Source: Rhyzopertha dominica
Taxonomy: Eukaryota; Arthropoda; Insecta; Coleoptera; Bostrichidae
Assembly (NCBI GenBank): GCA_025024175.1
Contig: QCXZ01000137.1
Coordinates: forward strand, 60,290,911-60,354,910
Direction of reading: 5' to 3'
DNA: 64,000 nucleotides
Below are positions 36,101 to 48,500 of this stretch, piece by piece. Every line of letters starts with the position of its first letter. The first letter of the stretch is position 1. The translations under genes and the position numbers were made by a program. The notes under the pieces were generated by a model. That model was not told where the DNA came from and searched no databases. It worked only from the letters and a program-made list of their open reading frames with translations.

Positions 36101-38440
36101 AAATCAGAATCTGTCAAAGCCACCTATAACTGCAATTTAAAAAAAAAACACAGCTTTGTGTCATATCTCAGAAGCAACTGAACTTCTTATTTGTTTATCT
36201 AATTTGTCAAATTCAATGCAAAATTTAGTGTAAAAAATGCCTTTACACTATTTTGTATCCTTCCAAATAATGAAGTTATTCAACTTCTTTCACATTCCAA
36301 AATTTTAACTTTTGGTCACTAGCACTGAAATGAAACGTCATGCAGGAAATCTGATTTGTCTTGTAACAGATGTCAAGCTGACAATACTATATTTAGGTGA
36401 CAGCTATTCGTGTTTTGAATATTTATATTTATATCCACCCCTATTAACATTTAATATGTTAATATTAAACATGTTACATGACAAAATAAACTATGCTCCA
36501 CAATTTGACTTACAACATGTCTTTTACGTTTTTTCCTATCTCTTAAGCACCGTTCACAGAACGACAAAGTGNCGCTGGCGACATACCCCCACTTAATGCA
36601 TGGGTGACAGGCGCTACTATCGTAAAAAGCCTGCGCCCCGCACTATTCCTTGAAATCAATGTACCGCTAAATTTCTAAATATCAAAGATGATATATACCT
36701 GTATAACTTATGAAGTGTATTAAATTGCTAACTGTAATAAATGTTAAGGCAAATAACAACTTTTGGTTATACTATGGTGGTGGAGAAAAAAGAAATATGC
36801 ACAAAGTCATAAAAAAATAAAAGAAGGTATATTAGGTATTTGAGTAGGTACACACCAATTTAGAAATTTGGTTTTTTTTATACAGACTTCGGTTCGCCCA
36901 ATCTTACTACAAAACATACGTAATATATTTGGTGCTGGTAACAATTTGTTTGTGAAATGCGACTTGATGAATTAAAAGTTAAAATTAAAAAATAAAAACT
37001 TTTTTTTGAATGGGACCACAGGCTTTTGAGAAAGTGCTTGGTTTAATAGGTCTTCTCATTGAGAAGGTGGATTTCTGAAGAGAACTAGTTGCATCATTGG
37101 AATTTTGCGCACCTCAAGAAAATGATCTACTGAATACAAATCTGAAATTCGCTTGTGCAGTAGCGTTTAGTTTTTGAAAAATGAGTGTTTATACGTGAAA
37201 CTGCTTTACGGTACGAGTTCATCCTTATAATGTGTAAGGTGCATGCTCCAGTCCAGGCATCCTACATCAGTGTAACATGGACCTTTTAGCCGCTTCTAGG
37301 GATAATGAAATAGTTATTAACAAATAAATTACTGTTTTGAGCAATTCTAATTTTGTAACAAGTTAAATTAACATTAAATAAATTAACTCTATGTTCGCCA
37401 CATATCTAATTTGAATTCAAATGAAACCGTCCTAGTCCTAACCTCAAAAAAACTAGCGACACTTTACTGTAGTTCGCAAATTCAAACTTCACGGGTGACA
37501 GCAGATAATCGCCAGCGACAGAAGGGAATATGTAAGGCTATTGGTCGGCGTTCTGTGAATGCGCCTTTATGATTACCAGAACACCCCGAAAAACACACTA
37601 ATTCTAGACATCGTCTACATTTTTTTATTTGAATTTTTTTCCCTTTAAGGACCGCTTAGACACGAATAACAACAAACAAATTATATAGGACGGAAAACAT
37701 GTTTCCGCTACATGGTAACTTCACTTAGCATGTGCAAAACTTTAGCTCGATAGGCGATGGGCCACTATACTAAATAGTTATCATAACTTCCTCTGTTATT
37801 ACAGTAAATGCAAACTGAAAAACTAACCCCAAGTTTCTTCACCCTCTTTGCAACATCTATCCACAATGCCTCGACCATGGCATTTCTCACATGTCTTCCA
37901 TCTGTTCCTTCAGCCATGGCTCTTACAGCCAACATCCAAATATGCAATTCAGTGATCACGAACCATGAGTAAAATGTGTCAGGAAGATTGAATTTCATAA
38001 AAAACTCCATATAATCGACATTATTGACAAGAGTCTCATATAGATTATATCCAATAGCAGTGTTCCTCTGAAAGTTTAATTAAATTTAATCCCGTCCTGC
38101 AACACATTACAGGTAGCTTACCGCATTTTGTATGCCAAAGATGTTCCACTTTTGTAATGTTCTTTTAATTAAACCTTCCTCTTTTTCCACATCGGCAGCT
38201 TCGTATGTGGAACTAGCTTTACAAAGTAAACTTCTGTGCTTCTGAAGACCTAAATTTAAAACAGAGCTCAGTCCATGTAATTGTCTCCCTGTTAATTTGG
38301 ATGTATTTTGAATATTTGGCTGAAGACACAGCTAGAAACACAACAATTACATAAGTTCGTTTTTATACTAATGCAGAAGAACCTACCTGGCAAACCTTAG
38401 TTGGTAATCTTACCAAAAGTAATATCTTCGTTGAATTCAT
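30186..38440 (-). CDS. UQCC1: Ubiquinol-cytochrome c reductase complex assembly factor 1 (UQCC1/CBP3)
   Basis: Mitochondrial chaperone that, with UQCC2, binds newly made cytochrome b and starts assembly of respiratory complex III. Exons on the minus strand: 38440-38387, 38331-38122, 38067-37828, 30540-30346, 30269-30186; all junctions are GT-AG in phase 0, giving 260 aa. The N-terminus MNSTKILLLVRLPTKVCQ is basic and amphipathic, a fair mitochondrial presequence. The ubiquinol-cytochrome c chaperone domain is clear: GYNLYETL, NLPDTFYSWFVITELHIWML, RNAMVEALWIDV, QLQAALIAYDEGL and LAGALWRRFFQ. Exons 3 and 4 are 7.3 kb apart; that intron contains a foldback, a mariner and a TTA-flanked element. 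No damage seen in the reading frame. The start codon is the first ATG in the exon and faces the ZNF800 promoter. Confidence 0.93.
32060..34472. mobile_element. 2.4-kb foldback element with ~650-bp inverted arms
   Basis: 32060-32710 is repeated in inverted orientation at 33826-34472. Each arm contains a 'TACAGGGTGTTCACG' word followed by ACCACTACTCTAAAAT-type sequence. The left arm is extended by a second, tandem copy (about 32706-32998) and a short further inverted piece to about 33170. The centre, 33180-33825, is unique; its 109-codon frame (33372-33701) resembles nothing I know. No transposase was seen. Confidence 0.75.
34518..36344 (+). mobile_element. Mariner-like element with long inverted ends
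   Basis: The outer ~300 bp on each side are inverted copies of each other (start GCATGACGTTTCATTTT; shared blocks such as CAAATAAC/GAATAACTTCAT and ATAAACAAATAAGAA). Between them is a decayed transposase on the + strand (35040-35700). It reads FCRWFLQKCHQTG, later LAPLDFLWGYYK, then VAVRKIT and RCLKCINKEGQQFEHF, the usual C-terminus of one mariner-like family. The element lies in UQCC1 intron 3 on the opposite strand and carries a small MITE. Confidence 0.7.
34836..34983. mobile_element. 148-bp MITE nested in the mariner-like element
   Basis: Ends are a perfect inverted GTCAGTTTCTCTTCT, with further inverted similarity inward (ATCAATCAACTCTG versus GTTGATTTG). It interrupts the inverted end of the surrounding mariner-like element, so it inserted later. 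Confidence 0.75.
36546..37566. mobile_element. TTA-flanked DNA element, copy A (1.02 kb)
   Basis: Both flanks are TTA (36543-36545 and 37567-37569). The ends are inverted: AGCACCGTTCACAGAA on the left, TTCTGTGAATGCGCCT on the right. Most of the interior is also present in copy B at 53200-54271. A 3-bp TWA target site is typical of PIF/Harbinger. No transposase was identified, so this is probably non-autonomous. Confidence 0.8.
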
Positions 38441-38900
38441 TATAACCTGATATTATTAGGACACTATTATTTGTTTAACACTAAACTTACGACCATTAAA
38501 TATTAGTAGTAAGATAGCGGAAGACACTCTAAAATAACCATTTTCACAGTCGGCAGTCAGTTCTCAGAGAGTGCCCGACTTTCATGTAACATGTGCAACC
38601 ACGCACGGAGATTAGTGTTGGTGGATGCGTGGGTTATCTAATTATCAAATTCTTAAATATGTATGCACTAAACTATACTTTACCAATAAAAATATTTTTC
38701 TATTTCTTTTTTTTATTTCCCCTATTTCGAATATATTTGTTTAAATAATGTAACATTTTTAAGAAGTATCAGAATATTCTATGAGAAATCCAATAATTAT
38801 TATAATATTGGCAACGCAGCTTTGTTCGTGTTCTATATAGGTTATGTAATCGACACCAGAGTCATCTGTTGTGCGCGTATGCAACTGTCGTTTGCTGAAA
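38441..38900. promoter_or_regulatory. Shared head-to-head promoter region of UQCC1 and ZNF800
   Basis: UQCC1 starts at 38440 on the minus strand; a likely 5' leader exon of ZNF800 ends at 38922 on the plus strand. The gap is under 500 bp and free of repeats, unlike the flanking introns. No TATA box is obvious on either side. Bidirectional use is inferred from geometry. Confidence 0.5.
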
Positions 38901-38922
38901 ATGGTTGACGGATCTATATCAG
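38822..38922 (+). other. Possible 5' leader exon of ZNF800 with a small upstream ORF
   Basis: ATG at 38901 opens a short frame (MVDGSIS) that ends at a good donor (CAG|GTAACG, 38922/38923). Joined to any of the acceptors just before 39586 the frame stops at once, so it cannot extend the ZNF800 protein. It would be a 5' UTR exon carrying a short upstream ORF. The 5' boundary is a guess. Confidence 0.3.
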
Positions 38923-39585
38923 GTAACGTAAAATATTGTTATTTTTTGTACTATTCTAATAATTTTAAACGTTTTTTCATGTCCACTAAATTCTCAAACG
39001 TCTAAAATGTCGAAAGCACTATTCGCCTTTACATAACAGCTCCTAGCAGATGAAGGAAAGATGGGAGAGACACTCCATACACATGACCCCTAACTTTATA
39101 TATGAAAGTAATTTAAGGACCAAATTATATCAAATCGCATTTTATTCAGTTTTGACGCACAGCTTTATAAGCTTGTTGTTCCTCATGTCAAAATGAGATA
39201 GCAAAAAGTGTTTTGAGTAGCAATCGTAAAGTTGCGCATTAGTCGAACGGTTCAAATTTAGCTGCTATTTTAATGCGTTATACCTGACAGACACTGAAAT
39301 TTGAGAAACAGTAGTTTAAAGTTGTAGTAAGAATATTCGAGAACTTTATATTTATAAACAGAACCTTTTCCTTAAATATTTTCATTAACGACAATGTGCG
39401 AACCATTTGAGATGTTATATAAAGTATAACTAACGAACGTAGATAGTGAAATCAATTTTTAATTTTGCGCAGAGCTTGTGTATTTAGAGTAACACATATT
39501 CAATAATGAATTAACACGTCCTTTTTTTTAATCAAGTGACAGTTGAATAACCTAGCTAAATTTTAGTTGTCCTTTCAACTTAAAA

Positions 39586-42500
39586 ATGTCGTCCAAGTCC
39601 ACGTCTAAGAAAAGTAAACCTACAGTGCTAAACACAACTCTGGGGAAAGCCCCTGTGGGTGAAGAAGATGTAGACATCTCTGTAGTTTGGAAGCCAATTG
39701 ACACAAGCATTTTCGGATTGAGAGAAGTCTTAGACCTGTTCACTACTGCCACAAATGAAGTATGGATTTATTTTTAACCTAACCTTTGCTTTTTACAACA
39801 AGCAATTCTAGGTAAAGCGATACATAATACAAGAATGTGATCTACTGTATGAGTGTCGCATATGTCGATCGATATTCAGGNGCTTGGCTAACTTTATTTT
39901 ACATAAGAGGAAGTACTGCAGAGACAAGTTTGAACCATTGTGTAATGAAAATGGCCGAAGTAATTGTCAGGTAAAATAACTAATAACATTTAAGATTTTG
40001 CAATTGCGTCTGAAATGTAACATTTTGTATTTGTTTCCGTGAACTTTTCTGTATGTGACATACATTTTCTTAACTTTATGAAGGTTGATTCTTTTTGTTA
40101 TTTGCTAATTTAATGTTTTTGCCTTGGGTATTGGTGTTAACGAATCTAAAATGGAATCGCAAATCGGTAATAATCTCTAAATATACCGAAGTATGGCTAT
40201 AACATTGTTGCCTTTAACAGAACATAAACAAGTCACTATTAATGTGACATACGAATTAATATTGTCCTCATTAGTCTGAGATGTTGCTTATACGAGACTG
40301 TGCAGTTGTTTGATTTAAGCATCTTTTCAATCTATAGTGGTAGCTGATCCGGGTTAGTTGGACGTGATCGTGGAAATTACTTCTTCGCTTCTTTGCCCAC
40401 AGTGGTTGGCCAAACTTGAGCAAAGAAGAAATCGCCATGAACATGGCCAACTAACTCTGAATCAGCTACCACTGTGGACTTCTGCCGTAACAGCCGTAAT
40501 CACTATAGTTTTCAATAATTTATTACATGTATTCTTAATAACCCCAACTTCCTATATAGTCTAACTAGTTAGCACACACAGATGTCTAATAATAAATTTA
40601 TCTGTTGTGGTTCTGAACGTTAAAGTTGTGTCAAGTAAACAAAGTATGGTGTCTTTTGTGGATTCAGTTAATAAAATCACCCTAATCTCTGTAAAATCTC
40701 AGCTTTTCAACTAGAGGTCTTCCAATAGCAGCTAACTTTTTTAACTTATTTTAGGTTATGCATTAAATATATGCAGCAAAATTATATATTTTATTGCAAT
40801 ATGTTCACTTCCTTATATACAAAATTGAATAAAAAATATGTTAGATTTGTTATTAATGGGAATTAGAACATATGTGTCTGTACTTAACCCAAGTTTTGAG
40901 TTCGGCCAATACTAGGTACCATCTCTCAAATCTGGTTTTCGTTTGATTGTAAAACTCTCGAGTATAATCAAAAGTAAAACCTTGTTTGATAGATATTAAT
41001 TTTTGGTTAAATAGTAAATCGCTGTAGCGGAAAGTTTGTTACAAATTGTGTCAGGTTTTTTTGTACTTAGCTTGATGTAACTATCAGATTTTAATAACCA
41101 GCTCATAACGTTGAAAATTCACTATAGTTTTACAATTGCCTAGATATGTTTATATTCTCTAAGGATAAATAGTGATAATTCAAACATTCTGAACCTGAAT
41201 GAAAGTTATTTTTCATATTTCTGGATAAAGCGTATGAAATTGGACATACAATATTTGCGCTTTAAACCATCGAAATGTAAACATAAGAAAATAGAAATTA
41301 AATAAATCATAAGTTTACAATAATTAAATGAGGGGGTATTATTAGCAGGCGTTATTTCATCTCCAAGGTGTTATAGATCGATAATAGTTGAGTAGAAAAT
41401 AAAAATATTACACTAAGTCGAAAATCAAGTGAATAATGATTTTTTTTTAATTACAGATTTGCTGGTTTCAGGATAAGTAAAAAATGTTTTTCCATTGCAA
41501 TATTGGCATAAAAATCAATGAAATTTTTTTTTCTTGTAAAGAATATACTGTATACAATCTGTTTGACGAGAACATGTCTGACACAAAAATTCAAAAGATG
41601 ATGCTACATATTTTCGAGCATTATTACTGTTTCTCTAGCATGAATTTGTATTAGTATGTAACAAAAATTAGGTTGATTTACACCAATGTGTTATGTTAAG
41701 TTGCACGTTTAGTGGATTAATTCAAAAGGTGCTAAGTTAAAGCTAAATTGCTTAAGACTCGAAGCGTCATTAAAAAGTGGATAAATGTTATACAGTTGGA
41801 AAATATCAAGGATTGGCCAGATTATGGAAAGACACGGGTGACTTTGAGTAGGAAAGATTATGTTGTGTTTGTGATTTACATTTTGCCATTTTAATTTGTA
41901 TTTTTGATAAGTAAGCGGCATATACAGGGTGCGGCAAAAATATCTGACGGGTTTTTCCAAGAACTTGGTGAGAAGACTGTGCGTCGGAGGAAGGGGCGAG
42001 AGTAGTCATTGAACTCAATATGGCTTGCCTTTTCAGTCACCATGGAGCAGTTGAGTGCGGCATGTCATACATTTGTTGTGGAAAAGTTTTTTTTAAAAAC
42101 AACGAATCAGTTGTGCTAACCCAGTGTGTATTTCGACTGCATTTCAATGTTGGTCGTCACAATACAGTGCCATCTCAGAACACTCTCGCCCCTTCCGCTG
42201 ACACCTCTTCTTCTTGCTACGCTCTTGCGAAAACCGTCAGATATTTTTGCTGCATGATTTTCAAGAGTTCCGTCACATAAAATAATGGCAATATCAGAAT
42301 ATTGAACTGAATGTTGGTTTTGTTTTAAACACACAATAAAGAGACATAAAAGATAAAGCAATGCCTAAGGTGTTCGAACCCCACTCTGTACCTCACAAAG
42401 CAAAGTGCTTTAGCCAAAAAAAGGCAATTTTGTGAGCATCAACGTCATGAAGTATGAAGTTCTTCATCATGAATTAGAGCTTTAAATATTATTATTAATA

Positions 42501-45500
42501 ATGTAAATGTTACTGATACCTTTGAATTATGTCAAAAATATATTAATCTATCGATATATAATATACCATGAAATGTAGTTATTGCTATGTGTCATGTGTA
42601 TTGACATTAATTTTTTTGTATGCTAGGAAAAACGGTCTACTGTGTCAGACGTAAGGGATTTATCTCCCAGAAAGGTGTCAAAAAAACAAGATCTAGTTCC
42701 CGAACAAACCACAGAATGGCTGAGTGGCAAGAAAACAATTGCTTCTGTCTTGCAAAAGCTGCTTGAGAAGAAAAATGACCAGAAGGAAGTTGAAGAATTG
42801 GCAAACCAAGACATTTCAGAAGAACCTGAGAAGGAACCCCCTGAAGAGAAAAATGATGTAGTTTTGGAACCGATTGCCAGCAATAATTCTGGGGTATTCC
42901 AGACCATGTTTAAAAACTTAGCCGAAGAGCAAGGGAAAAGGGATTATATGAAAACAGAGGTTAGTTGTCTTATTGTTTGCATGTGTGTATGTTTGCATTT
43001 ATGTTTCAATTTTCATTATTTATAATTTGTCATAACTTTTCAGTAATTGACTTTGAAGATATTAAATAAAAACCATTTCTAGCGATACAACTTTGAAGTG
43101 CTGTAGTTTCCTGGAGAAGGACATATATTTGAACTTTTGTATTGTTATTCCCCTGAATTTACTGTAAATACCACGTATTATGTTCTAATATGGTATTCCA
43201 ATCTGGTAGATCTTAGTTCTGTGCAGTCAGATTTTCTTAACAACTGATCTACAGTGTGACAAACGGATCTGCAACAGCAGGGCGTTGGTGAGGGGAACGC
43301 AGTTATAATATGCGGCATGCGGTGTATATAAATGTTTAGGAATATTTAATTTGTTCAATATACTATAATATTATTAGCTATCTATAAACATTCACTATCA
43401 CTTCTTTTGTTTGTCTATGGATCATCTTTCTGTTAATTTGTTCATTCTAAGAAAAATCAAGAAACATACAAGGGGTGTACAGGGTGAGCAAATAAGAGAG
43501 GTGGCCTGTCATATCTCACAAACCAGTAGCCCTAGAGCTTTGAGGTAAAAAATTTCTTAAGTGGCCAAGAGAAATTGCTGGAAAATATTTTCGAGTTTGT
43601 AAAGTGACCGCTAGAGGGCACTGTGGTACCTCCAAATTACAAAATTAATGTTTGTGTCATTTTTAGCCTAATAAATGTCTGCGGTATTAAACATTTTAAG
43701 ATTATTTGGACTAAAATCTACCATTTTTGTTTAGAACATTTTTTTGTTAAAAGTCAAATTAAGGAGTGAGGGGCGGGTGAATATTAATATAGAAAATCGC
43801 TAATATTTCGGGTTTGGCTCGACCGATTTCAACCAACGAGGTGTCATTTTCAAGAGCTTATGGGCCTTTATAAAAAGCAATTTTAAGTGTCAGAACATTG
43901 TTTGCGTGTTGACCGCAAGCGGGCGTTTTCTGAAGTTACTACCTAAATATCAATTTTTCTTGAAATTCTTAAATGCAAAGTGATAAGGCTATTTACTTTA
44001 TTAAATGAACAATTGAATATAGATTAAAATGGTGAAAACTACAATCGTGAAAACCGCACTATTTAAAAAATTTGAGAAAAATCGATATTTAGGTAGTAAT
44101 TTCAGAAAACGTTCTCTTGCGGTCAACACATAAACTATGTTCTGACACTTAAAATGGCTTTTTATAAAGGTCCATAAGCTCTTGAAAATGTCACCCTTGT
44201 TGGTTTAAATTGGTCAAGCCAAACCCAAAATATCAGCGGTTTTCTATATTAACGTTCACTGGCCTCCACTCCTTTATTTGACATTTAACGAAAAAATGTT
44301 CTAAACAAAAATGGTAGATTTTAGTGCAAACAATCTTAATTTCTGGAAAATATTTTGAGTTGGTAAAGTGACCACTAGGAGGCGCTGTGGCACCTCCAAA
44401 TTACAAAGATAATGTTTATATCATTTTTAACCTAATAAATGTCTGCAGTATTAAACATTTTAAGATTGCTTGGACTGAAATCTACCATTTTTGTTTAGAA
44501 CATTTTTTTGTTAAATGTCAAATAACGGAGTGGGGGCGGATGAATATTAATATAGAAAATCGCTAATATTTCAGGTTTGGCGATTCCAACCAATGAGGTG
44601 TCATTTTCAAGAGCTTATGCGCCTTTATAAAAAGCAATTTTAAGTGTCAGAACATAGTTTGTGTGTTGACTGCAAGATGGCGTTTTCTGAAATTATTACC
44701 TAAAATAGATTTTTCTCGAAATTTTTAAATGGTGCGGTTTTCACCATTTTAGTCACTATTCGATTGTTCTTTTACTGAAGTAAATAGCCTTATAGCTTTG
44801 CATTTTAAAATTTCGAGAAAAATTGATATTTAGGTAGTAACTGCAGAAAACGCCCTCTTGCGGTCAACACACAAACAATGTTCTGACACTTAAAATTGCT
44901 TTTTATAAGAGCACATAAGCTCTTGAAGACAACACCTCGTCCGTTGAAATCGGTCAAGCTAAACCTGAAATATTAGCGATTTTCTATATTAATATTCAAC
45001 TGCCCCCCACTCCTTTATTTGACATTTAACGAAAAAATGTTCTAAACAAAAATGGTAGATTTTAGGTCAAATAATCTTAAAATGTTTAATACTGCAGACA
45101 TTTATTAGGCTAAAAATGACACAAACATTAATTCTGTAATTTGGAGGTACCACAGCGCCCTCTAGCGGTCAGTTTACAAACTCGAAAATACTTTCCAGTG
45201 ATTTCTCTTGGCCACTTTACTTAAAAAAATTTTTACCTCAAAGCTGTAGGGCTACTGGTTTATGAGATATGACCGGCCACCTCTCTTATTTGCTCACCAT
45301 GTACATACAAAATAACATTATTTTTCCCACATAACCATTGTGGACATGAAGACACTTATACCACCTATGTGGTCGTTGACTGCTGTCATGACTTCGTCAT
45401 TACTGCTAAATTTGTTTTTCCGAAGACATTCCTTGAGCATCAAAAATAAATAAAAATCACTAGGCCCTAGGTCTGATGAATATAGTGGATGTGCCATCAA

Positions 45501-48500
45501 TTTGAAACCTGCATTGTTTATTGCATTTGAAGCCAGAAGGCCACATGACAACTTTCCTTCTCTTTTCTTTTTAATTGAATCATGAAGTTGAGTAATCAAC
45601 ATGGTATAATACTGGCTCTTGATTGTCTGGCTATGTTCAAAGTAGGCAATTAATAAAGTTCCTTCGGCATCCCAGAAAATCTTAGCCCTAATCTTACCAG
45701 CTGAGGATTGGACCCTAAAGTTGTGGGGTGGTGAAGAGCCCCGATACCGCCATTCCTTGCTTTGAATTTTGGATTCCGGATCGAAGTACTCAATCCATGT
45801 TTCATCAACTGTAACAAAGCAACACAGAAACATTTTTGCATTACGGTTAAATACTGCCAAATTTGGGGTACCCATCTTGCAGACACCTTATGAAGGCCCA
45901 AATTGTAATTTATTACTGCTGCAATATACCATTTGAAAGGCCTGTTATTTGTGTTTAGTGGTTAACCGACGATCCTGTTTAATCAAGTCGTAGACACGAT
46001 TAACATTTTCCAGGGTTCACACAGTTTGCGGGGACCAGCACCTTTTGCATGTTCGAAAAGTTTTCTGCCACATCAAAACTGTCGTGACTAATTTTATACC
46101 ACCTGATATGAAGGTGCGTCATCCCGAAGTACAGGGGAGTCTCGATTATCCGAGGTAACGTGGGCAGTCATAACCTCGGTTAAAGAAAAAGCCTGATAAC
46201 ACGGATTAGGCATTTCAGAACACGTGACCTCAGTCCCTTTAAAAATAGCGGCTGTTGGCACACAAAGCTAGTGTTTACATTGAGCTCTTATGGGAGAAAA
46301 CTTTTACAAATTTATTTCAGTATTTTGTGACACGAAATTTTAAGCTAATTCCTATATTTAGATTCGTTATGGTTAGTTGGATATATGTATATAATTTTAG
46401 TGCAATATGCGCTGTCATTAGTGAAAAAGCGTGCGAATAAAGACAGTTGTTTTACTTTGAGGCGAGTATAAAACACGTAATCATCATGTAGTCTATATTA
46501 AAAAACTAGATCCATTACACTGACACTATTGTTTATCTTAGTAGATACGGCGAATTATATGTAACCATGATATAATAACTTGTTCAGTGTATTTTGTGCA
46601 GTACGAATCAAAACAACAATCACAACAAATAACAGCATACAGCAACCATCTTGTTTTTATTTCTGAAAACTGACAAAACACAAAACATTTTCGATGTAAA
46701 TACAGGGACAGGGAATGTGTCAACCTGCCAACAGGAAGTTCAACATCACCTTTAACAATCTTTTTCTCGTTTATTACGCCGAATATTGCGTTAAAATTAC
46801 ACAGATATATCTAGCTAATCATGACAAACCTAAATATATGCAGTACGCTACTAATTTCAGCCCCAAACATAGATAAAAAAATCTTGAAGTTTGTCTCCCG
46901 TAAGCACTCCATGTAAACGATGGCTTTGTGTGCCAACAGCCTCCATTTTTAAAGGGACTGTGACGTAATACTGAAATGCCTAATTACCTAAATATATCTT
47001 TTTAACCTGTAGTATTTGCTTTTCTTGGAGTAAACAGCACAAAACCATTTATTAAGAACTTCAAGAGCAAATCTCCAGCGTTTTAATCAGTTCACAATTG
47101 TCTAATCTTTGAATAGCTTTTAACTTATTTTGAAGGGACACAATAATGTTTTTTCTTTTACCGCTTCCTTTTTTTGCTATTGTAACATGACACGACTGCG
47201 AGATGCAAACACACACGGGTTACTTTGAAAAATAGCTGATCGCATATGCGAGTACGCAACCTACCTTGCACAGAATTGTGTGATTCCGTGGTCATGAACA
47301 CAGATAACAAGGATTCATTCGGATGACAGCTGGGATAATGCAGACAAATCTAATTTGCACTTGGGCTCGGATAAGCTGGATCTCGGATAACTGAGACTCG
47401 GATAATCACCATATCGTCATCAATCTCTTACGTGTTAAGTGCTCATTCATAATGAACCTAATACGTAAGAAATACATAAGACATACAGTTGGATACATAT
47501 AAATCAATGGAGGTGTTCACAATGGACTAGTGTAATTCTTATGTTTATGTGCAGATTATGGGACGACACACCTTGAACATAAAGTTGGACTGAATCCAAC
47601 TTTACGTACGTTTTGTGTACTGATTTGGTATATTTTATAGGGATTTTTGATACTACTGTTGTAACCCACTACTGTACACTGCCACCAAATGATGATGCTA
47701 ACCTATTTATTGTTTGATTTATATTGATTCATTAATTTATTGAGTTCTAATGATGCTCTTATATTGTTCTTCTTCAAAAACAGACCCACTATACTCAGTA
47801 AATCATCAAAGAGGGCAGGAGGTAATCTAATATAGCAGAAAAGCCACTCTTGATCATGCAGTTTTAGTTCCAACATTAATCTATTGTATTCCGTGTGATT
47901 TCTCTGCCGATTCTGATTTGACGATCTGACCCACCACCGCTTTCATCGAATTTTGGGGGGTTGTGGGGATTTCTACACACTTCGTACGCAGTCTTCTTCT
48001 TATAAATAGAAGAGTTAAATTTGTAAAATTGTTGACATTTCGTTATTCATATTCAAGCGAAATCTGAGGTTACGATCATAAAAACAAATGACATGTCTCA
48101 AATGCGCAAGTGTATGATAAGCTAATGTTATGTGTATTGTGAACACTATGCATAAAAATAACGCTTACGTTCACTTTACGCTTATGTCTTTCTTACATAT
48201 TACGTTCCTTGTGAATGAGCACTAAATCTTTATTTTCCAAATATTTAATAACGACATGAACCTTGTTTTTCTCCATTTTCTGAAATATTTGGAGAGCTTC
48301 TATTTTAACTTAGCACAACTTTCTAACAAACACAGCTAGAAAATTCAATTTGGCACTTGGTTTGATAAATTAATAACAAATAGTTTGCGTTGTTATGGAA
48401 AATTTATTTCAGCGCCTATGTTAGAGAGAATAAATACTGTACATCCCTCGTATAATGCCACTCTGCATTTGAATTTATGTCAACTCACAAACAGCATTAC

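Noticed and set aside
42366..42392. GTTCGAACCCC, resembling a tRNA T-loop
   Set aside because: The flanking bases do not form a T-stem and no acceptor, D or anticodon arm is found at the right spacing.
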